A stretch of DNA of 64,000 nt from positions 15,562,001 through 15,626,000 of the forward strand of contig OX637339.1 of assembly GCA_951799405.1 (NCBI GenBank). The letters are read 5' to 3'. The stretch is from Agapetus fuscipes (taxonomy: Eukaryota > Arthropoda > Insecta > Trichoptera > Glossosomatidae). The notes below the pieces were generated by a model, which saw only the letters and a program-made list of their open reading frames with translations, searched no databases and had not been told where the DNA came from. Positions 51,650-62,189 of this stretch are shown one piece after another (the first letter of the stretch is position 1; each line of letters opens with the position of its first letter). Both the position numbers and the translations under genes were made by a program.

Positions 51650-52026
51650 TTTTTTTTTAAGAAATCCTGTGCGGGAGACTCCCTAGATTCTAGAGACTCT
51701 AGGGGTCAATGACACTTTTTGTAGTGCCGCAGAGGTGTACGAGCTTAGTCGTCGCTACAAAGCGCCAATACTCAAGCAAGACCCAGTTGCTGTAAGGCTG
51801 GATGGACCTTTGGTGACCGGTCATTGGTAAATGTTTATGAATTTTTCAACCCAGCGAAGAGCACATTCGAAATATAAATGGTATATTTTTGTGCTCCGCC
51901 GGGATCCGAATCCACAACCTTCCATTTACGAGTCCGAAGTGTTGCCACTACGGACTACGGACCGGCCCAATGTTGCTTAAGTTCGGTGATCGGACGAGAA
52001 CCGGTGCTTTCAACATGGTATGGTCA
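51650..52026 (-). mobile_element. SINE-1 with partial 5S leader and tail A
   Basis: T run, tail A, body and tRNA head as at 48 kb. After GGACCGG the sequence jumps to CCCAATGTTGCTTAAGTT, so the 3' half of the 5S segment is deleted and the 5' half remains. Confidence 0.8.
51966..52026 (-). rRNA. 5S rRNA-derived partial sequence (SINE leader)
   Basis: CCCAATGTTGCTTAAGTTCGG, then TGATCGGACGAGAACCGGTG and ATGGTATGGTCAT. This is the least degraded of the three and closely follows the 5' half of arthropod 5S rRNA. Confidence 0.8.
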
Positions 52027-52106
52027 TATATTTCGAATGGAACCTATTTACTTTTACAGGTAAAGGAGTATTGCATGCTGATGATGTTGAGTTGTGAGTT
52101 GAGAGG

Positions 52107-52258
52107 TGACCGGTCATTGGTAAAGGTTTATGAATTTTTCAACCCAGCGAAGAGCAAATTTGAAAATATAAATGGTATTTTTTTTTGCTCCGCTGGAATT
52201 CGAACCTACAACCTTCCCATTCAGAGTCCGCAGTGTTACCACTGAGCTACGGACCGGT
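52107..52258 (-). mobile_element. SINE-1 head and half body
   Basis: Complement from CCGGTCATTGGTAAAGG to CACTGAGCTACGGACCGG; 3' half absent. Confidence 0.65.
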
Positions 52259-52261
52259 CAA

Positions 52262-52510
52262 ATCTCCATCAGGGGTAATTTCACATGAGCAATGTTTGTA
52301 TGCGTACTGAGCCAATGTATTTTATGAAAACTGGAAATTGATTGTAAAAATATTTAAAACAACTCTCACATACATTTTCTTCTTAGCTCAGATTGTGTAT
52401 AAGTAGAATGTGATTATTAGTACAATTTCATTGAAACGTCATATTTTAATTAAACGGTGGATAAGCCGAACAAGCACTTGGAGGACTGTATGCAGTCAAA
52501 TGTTAAGATT
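52262..52510 (+). repeat. R5 repeat, fullest copy
   Basis: GGGGTAATTTCACATGAGC, ACTGAGCCAATGTATTTTATG, AAACTGGAAATTGATTG, TCTTAGCTCAGATTGTGT, GAACAAGCACTTGGAGGAC. About 250 bp, no terminal repeats seen. Confidence 0.6.
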
Positions 52511-52514
52511 GATT

Positions 52515-52590
52515 ATTATTATTATATCAGGCTTATTTATTTTAAATTACAAATGATAAGAGAGCGCCGTTTTTGTGTGTGTCAATACAA
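52515..52590 (-). mobile_element. LINE-F 3' end
   Basis: AATCATAATA-type tail followed by ATTACAAATGATAAGAGAGC and CGTTTTTGTGTGTGTC, the complement of the 38.6 kb LINE-F terminus. Confidence 0.55.
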
Positions 52591-53120
52591 TAATTTGTAC
52601 CAATATAAAAAAATGCAGTAATAAATATTAACAAAATTAAAGGTCCAAGTTTGAGGTAGCGTTTCCATCTGTCTAACAATTTCAGTTTTGTTGGCAGCAT
52701 TCTCTCTCCCACACGCAAATATAAAACTCGACATTCACACTCAACCATAACGTTTATCAAAAATTTATTAAAACTAAAACGCTCTCTAGAGGCGCATTCG
52801 ACATTTTGGTTTGAAAACGGTATAGTTGAGTTTAGACGTAATCTTGAAGTGCTTGTTCATATTGCTACGCTGAGATTGCCAGAGTAGAGTGGTGCTGCCA
52901 GCTCGCCGCTGAAAATTCATTTTATTACTTTTTTTTTTTATTCAATCTGCCGCACTGCACAAGATTAAATTTAAAAATAACACTTAGCTACCGACTGAAC
53001 GATTTTCAATACAAAATAATATAAATCAATTTGAATGGTTGACTTAAATAAGGCACAGAGTACGAATATTCAATTGACAATTGGTAATATTTTATCTAAG
53101 TTGCAAAGATAAATATTACA

Positions 53121-53575
53121 TTTTAAAAAAACGCAACTAAGCTACACATATAGTGTAACTTCTTGCTTGCGTTATCCCCAAAGGGGTCGCATGTGGCGAT
53201 TCGGGACCTATTTATTTTTACGGATAAGGGGACCGGCCTCACACCAACCACTTTCAGTTGATGTGGGGGTTTCCCAGCTCCCGGGGGGGCTGGTTCTTCA
53301 TTTCTTGTGAAGGCTGAGTAAACCTTGAGATCGAACCCTTGTTTTCGGCATGGAATGCAAGCATTCTACCAATTGAGGTATCGACCTTTTTACGAGCTTG
53401 ATCGTCGTCGCTACAAAGCGCCAATTCTGAAGGTTTAAGAAATTTTCCACCCAGCGAAGAGCACATTTGGAAATATAAATGGTATATTTTTGTGCTCCGC
53501 CGGGATTCGAACCCACAACCTTCAACCAACAACCATTCAGAGTCCGAAGTGCTACCACTGAACTACGGACCGGTC
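53121..53575 (-). mobile_element. Composite SINE-1 + SINE-2
   Basis: On the minus strand a SINE-1 head (CGGTCCGTAGTTCAGTGG) and shortened body lead into a SINE-2 head (53400-53335) and SINE-2 body and tail down to the A run at 53121. Confidence 0.75.
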
Positions 53576-53594
53576 TGCAGAACTGTTAATTTGT

Positions 53595-53760
53595 AAGCAC
53601 CCGGGGGGACTGGTTCTCATTTCTTGTGAAGGGTAAGTAAACCTTGAGATCGAACCCTTGTTTTCGGCATGGAATGCAAGCATTCTACCAATTGAGCTAT
53701 CGACCTTTTTACGAGCTTGGTCGTCGTCGCTACAAAGCGCCAATTCTCAAGCATTATTGT
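53595..53760 (-). mobile_element. Second composite fragment in tandem
   Basis: Repeats the SINE-2 head and SINE-1/SINE-2 junction of the preceding element (GAGATCGAACCCTTGTTTTC, CCAATTGAGCTATCGACC), offset by about 310 bp. It suggests a local duplication. Confidence 0.6.
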
Positions 53761-53764
53761 TACT

Positions 53765-54160
53765 GTGGTTATGTAAATTTATTTTAGGAAAAAAGTGATT
53801 TTTTCGAGTTATTTGTAAACTCAAAATTTATATATGTGTATGTTGCTAAATCTTGGAGAAGAATAAAGGTGTTTTATATTATGGAGAAATTGCCATCTTG
53901 GATAAAAATGGAGCGGAATTCATATTATATCTTTTCACCCCCGTTTCTGTTGGGCGCTTGCAGAACTCCTTTCGGAATTTCTCTCCCCTCCTGAACTTCA
54001 AAAGCATTTACATAGATTTTACTGAGATGAATGGGTATCTGAAGGAAAAATTTAGCAGAGACGAATCGAAATATTTTCATAAAAAATATTTTTTTAAATG
54101 TATTGTTACGAATATGCAAGATATCATTAGTTGTGTTTAATTTGTATGTGTTAGTTTAAT
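53765..54160. other. Unassigned open frame region
   Basis: A 95-codon + frame (53853-54140) with VGRLQNSFRNFSPLLNF and KEKFSRDESKYF; the minus strand is also open. No family recognised. Confidence 0.3.
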
Positions 54161-54164
54161 AATC

Positions 54165-54470
54165 CATACTTTAAGTTGCAAAGATATATTAACATTTCAA
54201 GCTCATATCAAATGCATTCCCACAAACACGTATTAGTTCACGCTTACAAATGCTGAATGTGTACTTGCAAATACAATCCAAACCTCAAATCAACATGAAC
54301 CCTACAACTTCTGCCAAAATTCCCTGACACAGGGGTGACATTGGCTAAGTGAACCATTTTTTACAGCATGGGTGGTCAGCCTCATATAGAAATTATGCGT
54401 GTCTGCTTGTGGGAATGCATTTAATATGAATCTCAAATGATATATATCTTGGCAACTTAGATTTAGTTTA
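54165..54470 (-). mobile_element. Delta repeat meeting an opposite-strand delta 3' end
   Basis: Minus copy 54165-54388, then a + strand 3' end 54389-54470 (ATTATGCGTGTCTGCTTG to CAACTTAGATTTAG). Confidence 0.7.
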
Positions 54471-54474
54471 AGGA

Positions 54475-54845
54475 CTGAAAAAAATGGCGATCGATCTGTG
54501 ATGTTGGCGGCTAGAGTTTTTTAAATTATAATTTGTTTCTGTTAGATTTTGATGTCCATACATGTTATGATTTGTTTATATTAAAAATGTAATTTGTTGT
54601 GTATGTTCCTTGACTTATAGGTTGGTATGCGGCTGACCACCCATGCTGTAGAAAAGGGTCAATGTCACCCCTGTTTCAGGGAAGATCGGCAGGAGTTGCC
54701 GGGTGTATGCTCATTTGAGATTCGGGTTTTTATATTGTAGGACCACATGCGGCATGCTTAACCGCGAACTTACACGTGTCTGTTTTGTGAAAATGCATAT
54801 TATGTGAATGTCTAATGTTACATAATATATTTTGCAGCTTTAGAA
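54475..54845 (+). mobile_element. LINE-A ORF end, UTR and delta tail
   Basis: AAGGACTGAAAAAAATGGCG...GGCGGCTAG gives KD-stop-KKWRSICDVGG. UTR follows (GATTTTGATGTCCATACATG), then TTCCTTGACTTATAGG and a delta repeat to about 54845. This + strand copy shows the whole junction clearly. Confidence 0.75.
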
Positions 54846-55429
54846 GTATGAACGAGAGCTTTTTTATCGAATTTCTTTGCTTTCATAATTTTGAATTGAA
54901 ATTAATATTAAATGGAATATCCGATGGCATTCTGCCTTCGGCTCTGCTTGCCGGGCTTACCTCGTTTCTTTTGGAAGCAAAACGTAAATGCAAAAACAGA
55001 GAGCTTCGATCCACAGTTTATAGGTGAAAGTATGGAGCAGGGGTGTGCGAAGCAAGTAGTACCTATCACTAAAATAATTTGTATCAATTGTTTACGCTTT
55101 CTGCTGGATTCTTTATAATTAAAATGCCGGAATTTATTTTTTAAAGAATTAATTTTTCATAATTTACAATTTGAGAGTCACTGGTTATATGTGCTAATGT
55201 GTTACCTGGTAAAGTGCTTTCTTGCGACTGTTTGCTGTCCTACCATTTTGACCTCTTATACAATAAAACGGAGAGGTCTTTCTCCCAATTTCTGCACTAT
55301 TCCACCACCAGAACATTTACGCACACACAATCATTAGAATGTCATTCCAAGGCACGAGATGTTTCTCTATTACGTGTTTCAGTATGTCGCTGTCTTAGTT
55401 CTTGTTTATCGTATACGCCATTGAGAAAA

Positions 55430-55640
55430 TTTTCCATGAGCAATGTTTGCATGTGTACTGGACCAATGTGTCTCATGAAAACAATAAATTTATTTAAAAA
55501 ATAATTAAAACAACTCTCACATTATCGAGTTTTACGGTTTTTCTTAGCTCAGATTGTGTAGTATTTGATTCTTAAGACAACTGCATAAAAAAGTCATATT
55601 TGGCAAGATTGGCGTATACGGCAAACAAGAACTGGAGGAG
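55430..55640 (+). repeat. R5 repeat
   Basis: CCATGAGCAATGTTTGCATG to AACAAGAACTGGAGGAGCG. Confidence 0.6.
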
Positions 55641-55870
55641 CGATGTGTAATCATTTTGATGTAGGTGTAGGTGGATGATGGATGCATGACAAGAGTATCT
55701 TACTGAGGATATGTAAGAGGTTAATGAGGAAAGATAAGACCGAGAAGATAATGGTTTGATAAAATTAGAGAAATTGTGAAGGAATTTGATATTCACGATA
55801 AATGTAAAAAAAGGAAATGTATGAAAAAAGTCATTGATATAAATGGATAAGTGTTAGAGACTATGCAGAG
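55640..55870 (+). pseudogene. Degenerate LINE C-terminal fragment
   Basis: Scattered translation WFDKIREIVKEFDIHDKCKK then RKCMKKVID parallels the WIDQINEIANEWN...KRRACMKRMM region of LINE-B. Many stops. Preceded by an R5 repeat. Confidence 0.45.
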
Positions 55871-56134
55871 GTTTTCGCACCCTTTAGCGCAACGGCTACA
55901 TCGATACAGTTACAGTGACTGGTGCCGCACCAGTGACAAAGTATCTGATACATTTCCTGCATACGTGCCTCGCGGCTTACATTATATATCCCGGAATCAG
56001 GACGATAAATCCGTTGGAACAAAAATCGACAGCAAGAAAAACATTTCACAGTTTTGCCGCCCCCAGAAGTGCTCTTTGTATAGACGCCACGTGGAGTATC
56101 CACCTATGTGTGCATAGTCTTATTGAATCTTATA

Positions 56135-56235
56135 TCGTGTCACGAAAAATCGGTTAAAGATAACTCGTGCATGGACAAACCGGTCACACGACAATTTGTC
56201 CACACGACTTTTTGTTCAACGGCATTTTTATCATT
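56135..56235. repeat. R8 repeat
   Basis: CACGAAAAATCGGTTAAAGA, GACAAACCGGTCACACGAC; about 85% like 41.6 kb over 70 bp. A weaker match is at 44.93-45.0 kb. Confidence 0.6.
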
Positions 56236-56309
56236 TATAATATAGGCCTTGAGAGAGCTCCATCATAGAAAGAATGCTCTCCAAAAATCTTTGAAATTAC
56301 TGGAGTTTT

Positions 56310-56482
56310 AATTAATTGAAGCTATTTGTAAAAATGGTGGTTGATCTGTTATGCTGGCGGCTACCGCTAGGGTTCCTCAAGTTTTCCAAATTTTTGTAAA
56401 TTTTAAATTGGAATTTTGTATTTTGTATATGATTTTAATGTTTATCCATTTGTTTATGTCTAAAATGTTATTTAATCATAAT
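56310..56482 (+). mobile_element. LINE-A ORF end and UTR, delta part missing
   Basis: AAAAATGGTGGTTGATCTG...GGCGGCTACC and the UTR block (GGAATTTTGTATTTTGTATA) match 54.5 kb, but a minus-strand SINE-1 begins where the delta tail should start. Confidence 0.55.
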
Positions 56483-56757
56483 AATATTAGGATGATTTAT
56501 TTGGTGAACGCTGTTTTGATATCACACCTTGCTTGAGCTTGCTCGTCGCTGTAGAAAGCGCCAATTCTCAAGCAAGACTCAGTTGTTGTACGGTTGGATG
56601 GACCTTTCAGTGACCGGTCTTTGGTAAAGTTTTATGAATTTTTCAACCCACATTTTGGAAATATAAATGGTATATTTTGTGCTCCGCTGGGATTCGAATC
56701 TACAACCTTCCATTTACGAGTCCTAAGTGTTGCCACTGGACTACGGACCGGTCCAAG
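56482..56757 (-). mobile_element. SINE-1 with tail B
   Basis: Complement of tail B, body with a small deletion (CAACCCACATTTTGG), and a head ending GGACTACGGACCGGTCC. Confidence 0.7.
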
Positions 56758-56759
56758 AA

Positions 56760-56915
56760 ATTTAAACCAACACGTACAAGTGCATGCCGCATGTGAACCT
56801 ACAACATAAAAACCCAAATCTCAAATTAATATACACCCTGCAACTATTGCCGAAATTCACTGAAACAAGGGTGACATTCGCAAAGTGAACCATTGTCTAC
56901 AGAATGGGTGGCCAT
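56760..56915 (-). mobile_element. Delta fragment
   Basis: GTACAAGTGCATGCCGC to GTGAACCATTGTCTACAG, abutting a SINE-1 head. Confidence 0.6.
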
Positions 56916-57578
56916 TTTTATCTACTCTAATTGACGTCACATAGCTAAGATATATTTTGAATGCTTGGAGTCCACTCTTCATTTTTAAGTTTATAACTTT
57001 TGATTCGAAACATTCACTTGATTTCCCTTGACTGTTCAAACTTACACTTCACTTGAAGTTTTCATTTCGCTGTTGATCCTTCCGACGCTGCAAAAAGTAC
57101 GCAAGTTTTTATCTTTAAATAAAAGTCTAGTTAAGTTGAAAAAACACACTTCCTGAAGAGCTGAATTCGATTTCAATCGAGGCTTAAAAAAGTTCCTGAA
57201 CAGAAACGCTCTCCTCAAGTTTCTGGGGGAGAAAAAAAAACGAAGAATGGGAAGCAAAAAAAGAATCCAACGTGGCATCTCTATCTGAAGCCCAGGTAAA
57301 AAACATGCAGTTCAAATTCAATCGTTGTATTTTTGTAAAAAATATATGTATGTACATAAATACAGCGCCTCTTGAAGGCGTTTTTGTTTTGATGCATTTT
57401 AAGTAAACGTAATGGCTTAGTTTATACTTATGTTAGGTTTTATATTTGCAGTAGTGTTGTCTTTTATGTACCAGTGATTCTAAAAATGATTTGAAAATCG
57501 AATTACAATAAATAATACTTTTGTGTTTTTAAGGTTCAAAAATTCATTAAATTAAACAAAGCTGGTCAACTTTCATGG

Positions 57579-57938
57579 ATATTTATTTTACACTTAGATT
57601 TATTAAACAATTTATATTTAATTTTAACAATTCACATTCGTGGTTTAGCACTTTACATTATTTCACAGTTGGTCTTCATTTTCAATGTTTTTCTTGTTCA
57701 AAAGCAGAGCGTCGTATCAAGACTGACTCCTGCAAGCTACCTGTCGCCTTTTATATTGCGGCGACAGTAGTTACTAGAAGACAATTTTGCTGGAACCTTC
57801 TAGAACATAAAGCTTCCAGTAGGTACATAATTGAATGTCTCTTTCTTAGGTACCTATAATAATTACTCCAACTCTCATCGGCTATAACTAATACACCTAC
57901 CTACCTAACTTTTATATGTATTTGTTTTTTACATAACA
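57579..57938 (-). mobile_element. LTR-like block 1
   Basis: Minus strand: TGTTATGTAAAAAACAAATAC start, heat-shock-element-like sequence, TATA box (57749-57756), AGTCAGTC initiator-like site ~28 bp downstream, AATAAATC and AAATAAATATC polyadenylation signals at the end. Same plan and about 75% matching sequence at 60.17-60.57 kb. Confidence 0.65.
57749..57806 (-). promoter_or_regulatory. TATA box with heat-shock element in LTR-like block 1
   Basis: GGAACCTTCTAGAAC (57792-57806) is a perfect GAA-nn-TTC-nn-GAA array. The TATA box AATATAAAAGG lies ~40 bp downstream and sits between CTGTCGCC and GGCGACAG, an 8 bp palindrome. Confidence 0.6.
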
Positions 57939-58029
57939 ATACAATTAGACACGCAATGCAACTAAGCTGCATATAGAAAATGTCTTTTTACCTCGTTTTC
58001 TCTCTAATATATATTTCTAACGGTACTCC

Positions 58030-58262
58030 TGTCGATAGCTCAGTTGGTAGAATGCTTGCTTTCCATGCCAGAAGGTTAGAATTTGATCTTCACTAAGGAT
58101 GTCAGAAATAATTTCCCGTTTCGGTGTTTATAAATCTGAAATAACGGTTGGGGTTACTCATCTTTTCCCAGAAATAAGAACCCGCTGCATGATACGGAAG
58201 CCGTCCAGCTCGAGTGTTTGGCGTTAATCTGGTCCTCTTACCTGTGAAAATAAACAGTTTAC
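58030..58262 (+). mobile_element. SINE-2, first of a tandem pair
   Basis: CCTGTCGATAGCTCAGTTGG head, diverged body, ending CTCTTACCTGTGAAAATAAA where the next SINE-2 begins. Confidence 0.65.
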
Positions 58263-58590
58263 ACTTGTCCGGTCGATAGCTCAGTTGGTAGAGTGCTTGC
58301 ATCCCATGCCGTGAGCTCGAGTTCAAATCCCACCGAGGGTGTCAGAAATGATTTCCCGTTTCGGTGTTTATGTCAAACCCCAAAATAAAATACCGGCAAG
58401 GCTTAATCAGCCTTCACAATAAATGAGTACCAGCGCTCTCGGGAGCTGGGAAACCCCCACTTCAACTGAAGTGTTGGCGTAAGGCCGACCCACTTACCTG
58501 TAAAAATAAATAGGTTCAACTCGCCATATGCGACCTCTTCGGGGATGACGTGGCAAGAAGTTACACTATATGTGTAGCTTTTTTTTGTAC
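58262..58590 (+). mobile_element. SINE-2, full length, second of pair
   Basis: GTCCGGTCGATAGCTCAGTT with GAGTTCAAATCCCACC, TTCGGTGTTTATGTCAAACC, GGGAGCTGGGAAACCCCC, ending ACTATATGTGTAGC. Confidence 0.8.
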
Positions 58591-59189
58591 ACTCATTCTC
58601 CTTTTAAAGACAAAGCGATAAGAAGTTGCACTATGTTTGCAGCTTAGTTACTTTCGTATCGTCTTCGTTGTCTTCCCCATCTTACAATATCTTGCGTACT
58701 GCGTTTTTCCGTGTTTTGTATTGTATCCAATTTTTTAGGTTTTTTTTTTAGTTACAAAAAATATATACAATTCAAAAAAAAAATGGGAACCTTTTGTTGT
58801 ACATACCGAGGTAGGTATTGCTCTAAAGCTACCTGTCTCATTCTTTAGTAGGGGAGTGGGGGGGTGTGAGAGAGAAAACAAAAAGTTTGATTTGCAACTT
58901 AAATTCACTAAGCCAATGATTCAGCGCTTCCTGGATGAACTGGGGTGGATGCTAGTCATGTGCAAGAGGAATTCCCTGAATTATTATCCCGGGAAATCTC
59001 GGTTTCATGGTTGCTCAACACTGTGTATTTTGACGAATAAATGTAACATCGTGTTTTTTTTAAACATTTTTTTATTAAGGTTGACTTGTAACAGATTGTA
59101 TTGTTTAATTATTTAACTGGATTATTATTTGGCTACTTTTTCTTGCTTGAGGATCCATTTTTACCAAGATTATTTCTTCCTCCAATGAC

Positions 59190-59560
59190 TTTACAACCTT
59201 AGACTACATAATGACGGCTAGAAATAAAGGTGGCAATCAAATGAACAGAAACGATTTCCTCTGTTTACACATATTTATATTATTTTCGGGAAAACCCTTA
59301 ATCACCGTCTTTTATTCTGCACATCTCTGCAATATTATTGTTAAAATTTACGGTTGCAAACTAATAAACACTTCGGTTTATTTATTTTACACAATTTACT
59401 TTAAGATTTCATTCACATTTTGTTCTTTCGCGGAGTTAACTTTATACCACGGTCGCTTGACTACTTAGTAGCTGGACAGCTCCGATACAAGTCTAACGCT
59501 ACAGACTGCTGTAGCCTTGTTTATAACATGGCATAAGGATAGTTTTGGAAACATTGGGAA
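59190..59560 (-). mobile_element. LTR-like block 2
   Basis: Minus strand: ATGTTATAAACAAGGC, CTGTAGCG, TTGTATCGGAG, TCAAGCGACCGTGGTATAAAG, then AAAATAAATAAACCG. Aligns with the + strand block at 62.2-62.5 kb. Confidence 0.5.
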
Positions 59561-60168
59561 TTGGAACATGCGAGATTTTATCAGAAAATTAAAATTAGAA
59601 CAATCGAGCAAATACTCACATCATCGAACAAATACAAGTACAATTTTTTAAACATCTACATCTAAAGACATAGACACACTCACACAAATAAAAATACCTA
59701 GACACACAATTACACATTCGTTACATTATCTAAATATCTTTTTGGTATTTCTCTACTCGTGTCTTTCTTTTCACTCAGTAGAATTCTATCCGGTTTCAGA
59801 AAGTATCGCCGGATAAACCGTTTAAAAGTTGGATAAAAATGTTACTAGGTTACAAGATCTGAATTCTTACAAGGAATTCCAAGATAGATAGAAGCGCAAC
59901 CAGCTCTACGATAAGGAACGCTTGAAAGATATTCAGGTCTTCCTAGAGACCATGAAATATGTATGAAGACAAAAACGTCGCGTCCCGTTCCTCGGAGTAT
60001 GTGACGACCAACTGATTTGTTAAGCAGGAGGATTGTATTCGAGTGAATAAACTTTGCAAATTTCACCAATCTGATCAAGTCATACTTTATCTGTCTTTTT
60101 TTGGAAAATATGGTTATGTTTTCAGGGTTCAAATAGTCTTCAAATGAAAAAACTAGTCTTCTTTACAA

Positions 60169-60573
60169 GATATTTATTTTACACTTAGATTTATTTTTAC
60201 AGTTTACACTTTTACAATTATTTAGCAATTTACATTTATTTCACAGATGGTTTGTGTTCACTTATAGTGTATTTTGTGTTTAAAAGTAGAGTGTCGTATT
60301 AAGACTGACTCCTGCAAGCCGTTTGCGGCTTTTTATACTCCAGCGATAGAATTTACGAGAGGCCAATTTTGCTGGAACCTTCGAGAGAACGGTCTTTCAA
60401 AAGCTTCGAGTACATAATTGTGATGATTGCTAGTTACATAGTTCTTTTAATATTTCTTTACCCTAGGTACTTATAATAATAATTCCTACTTACATATATA
60501 CAGCTCCCATCAGCTACAAATTGTATATCTACCTACTTAAATATTTATATATATATTTGCTATTTACATAACA
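60169..60573 (-). mobile_element. LTR-like block 1, second copy
   Basis: Shares AGACTGACTCCTGCAAGC, AATTTTGCTGGAACCTTC, and TATTTATTTTACACTTAG with 57.6 kb. Could be the other LTR of an old ~3 kb element or a separate solo copy; the 2.2 kb between contains SINEs and another LTR-like block, and no pol remains. Confidence 0.65.
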
Positions 60574-60579
60574 ATATAT

Positions 60580-60645
60580 TTGTGAAATGGAATACGATGC
60601 ACCGACTTATTTTGCCTGGCCATTCGGTGCAAATTATAAATAACA
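60580..60645 (-). mobile_element. SINE-3, 3' end
   Basis: Complement of GGCCAGGCAAAATAAGTCGG with neighbouring tail bases. Abuts an LTR-like block. Confidence 0.5.
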
Positions 60646-60779
60646 TTAAAAAAAAAACAAAATTATTTTAGAAGCTGGGATTTTAAAAGATGAACCATGA
60701 TAATTAGTTATTTGTTACAAAAAATCTTTCAAAATTCAATACTTTTGTCTTATATAAGACAAACCGATATGGGAGACCT

Positions 60780-60905
60780 AACATTATTCTAGACTTACAT
60801 TATTCTTCTTGGTGATGAAGCCAATGTCTACAGGAGGCACCCATTCTGCACGGCGATTGAGGATGAACTGGGTGTACGAAACGTCGAAATTAATTATAAA
60901 CATTC
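60780..60905 (+). repeat. Penelope-like end motif
   Basis: CAATGTCTACAGGAGGCACC...GGGTGTACGAAACGTCGAAA; the 'AGGAGGCAC' string also occurs at 1270. Confidence 0.35.
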
Positions 60906-61229
60906 CCTAAATCATGATTGTCAATCTCCAGTAGAAATGGTACAAAAAACGTCAATAAATCTACATGGCATAAAAAAGCCTGACAGAGTGTTACAATACG
61001 TCAACATTTTTTCCACGTGACCGCCCTTGTTGGACCGAAAAATCTGAAAAATTGACGCCGCACTGACAGACAATTGTTTTTTTGCCGCCCAAAACGAGAA
61101 TGGGGTGACAGGAAAAATACCCTCCCCTTCCCTCTAAAACTACCCCAAGTGTAAAGCGTTGCGTTTAAACGAAACCCTAGCGTTCCAACCCAACCAAAAA
61201 TGAACGAGGTGTATAATCTATAATTATCT

Positions 61230-61345
61230 GTCAACTTTCAACTGATGTTATTGGCGGAAGGTTGGCCCCTTTACCTGTAAAAATAATTAGGCTCACTCGC
61301 ATGTAATCCTTTATGGGAGAACGGGGCAAGAAGTTACTCTAGAAA
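61230..61345 (+). mobile_element. SINE-2, 3' fragment
   Basis: TTTCAACTGATGTTATTGG, TTTACCTGTAAAAATAATTA, GGGCAAGAAGTTACTC. Confidence 0.55.
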
Positions 61346-61399
61346 GATATTTTTTTTGTTATATAGGGGACACCCTAATATATTTATATGTTCTAAACA

Positions 61400-61655
61400 T
61401 GTTCCTTGACTTATAGGTTGGTATGCGGCTGACCACCCATGCTGTAGAAAATGGTTCACTTTGCCATTGTCCCCCCTGTTTCAGGGAAGGTCAGTAGGAG
61501 TTGCAGGGTGTATGTTCATTTGTGATTCGGATTTTAATATTGTAGGACTACATACGGCATGTTTAAGCGCGAACTTAAACATGTGTGTTTTGTGAAAATG
61601 CATATAATGTGAATCTCTAATGTTACTTATATTATGCAACTTAGATTAGATTAGT
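61400..61655 (+). mobile_element. Delta repeat, ATTAG tail type
   Basis: TTCCTTGACTTATAGGTTGG and ATGCGGCTGACCACCCATG to CAACTTAGATTAGATTAG. Confidence 0.85.
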
Positions 61656-61724
61656 GTCATCAAACAATAAGGCGACATTTTAAAATTCTTGAAAAGTTCG
61701 CTTAGTTAGTATGATTCCTTCTAG

Positions 61725-61835
61725 AGTTCGATCACAGGAGCCGGCCTTACGCCAACCACTTCACTAGAGATGAAGGCCTGCCAGCTGACTCTTATATCTT
61801 GTGAAGGCTGAGTAAACCTTGCCAATATTTTTGTA
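61725..61835 (-). mobile_element. SINE-2 middle fragment
   Basis: GCCGGCCTTACGCCAACC and GCTGAGTAAACCTTGCC. Confidence 0.5.
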
Positions 61836-61854
61836 ATCTTTAATTTCTAAATTC

Positions 61855-62040
61855 TATAATGTTAAAATTAAAAATTCATATTAAATGCATGCCCACAAAC
61901 AGGCACGTGTAAATACGCGCTTACAAATGCTGCACGTGAACTTACAATTCGAAAAGCCAACCTAATGTAAGCCCTGTAACTTTTGCCGACCTTCCCTGAA
62001 ACAGGCGTGACATTGGGAAAATGAACCATTTTTTACAGGT
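61855..62040 (-). mobile_element. Delta fragment
   Basis: AATGCATGCCCACAAACAGG to GAACCATTTTTTACAG. Confidence 0.65.
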
Positions 62041-62189
62041 ATTTTAGTTTCATGCATTTTGTAAACGCCATGGTTGAGTTAAACGTAAAATTTTGAACTT
62101 GGCACTTTTGTACTTTTTGTAAAACATTGACTAAATACTCACCATTCAAAAAATTCATCATTGAAAAAATTAAATCGGGAAAAATATGA

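Noticed and set aside
57579..60573. Single intact LTR retrotransposon
   Set aside because: The two LTR-like blocks differ by about a quarter of positions, and the interior holds SINE-2 copies and another LTR-like block but no gag or pol.
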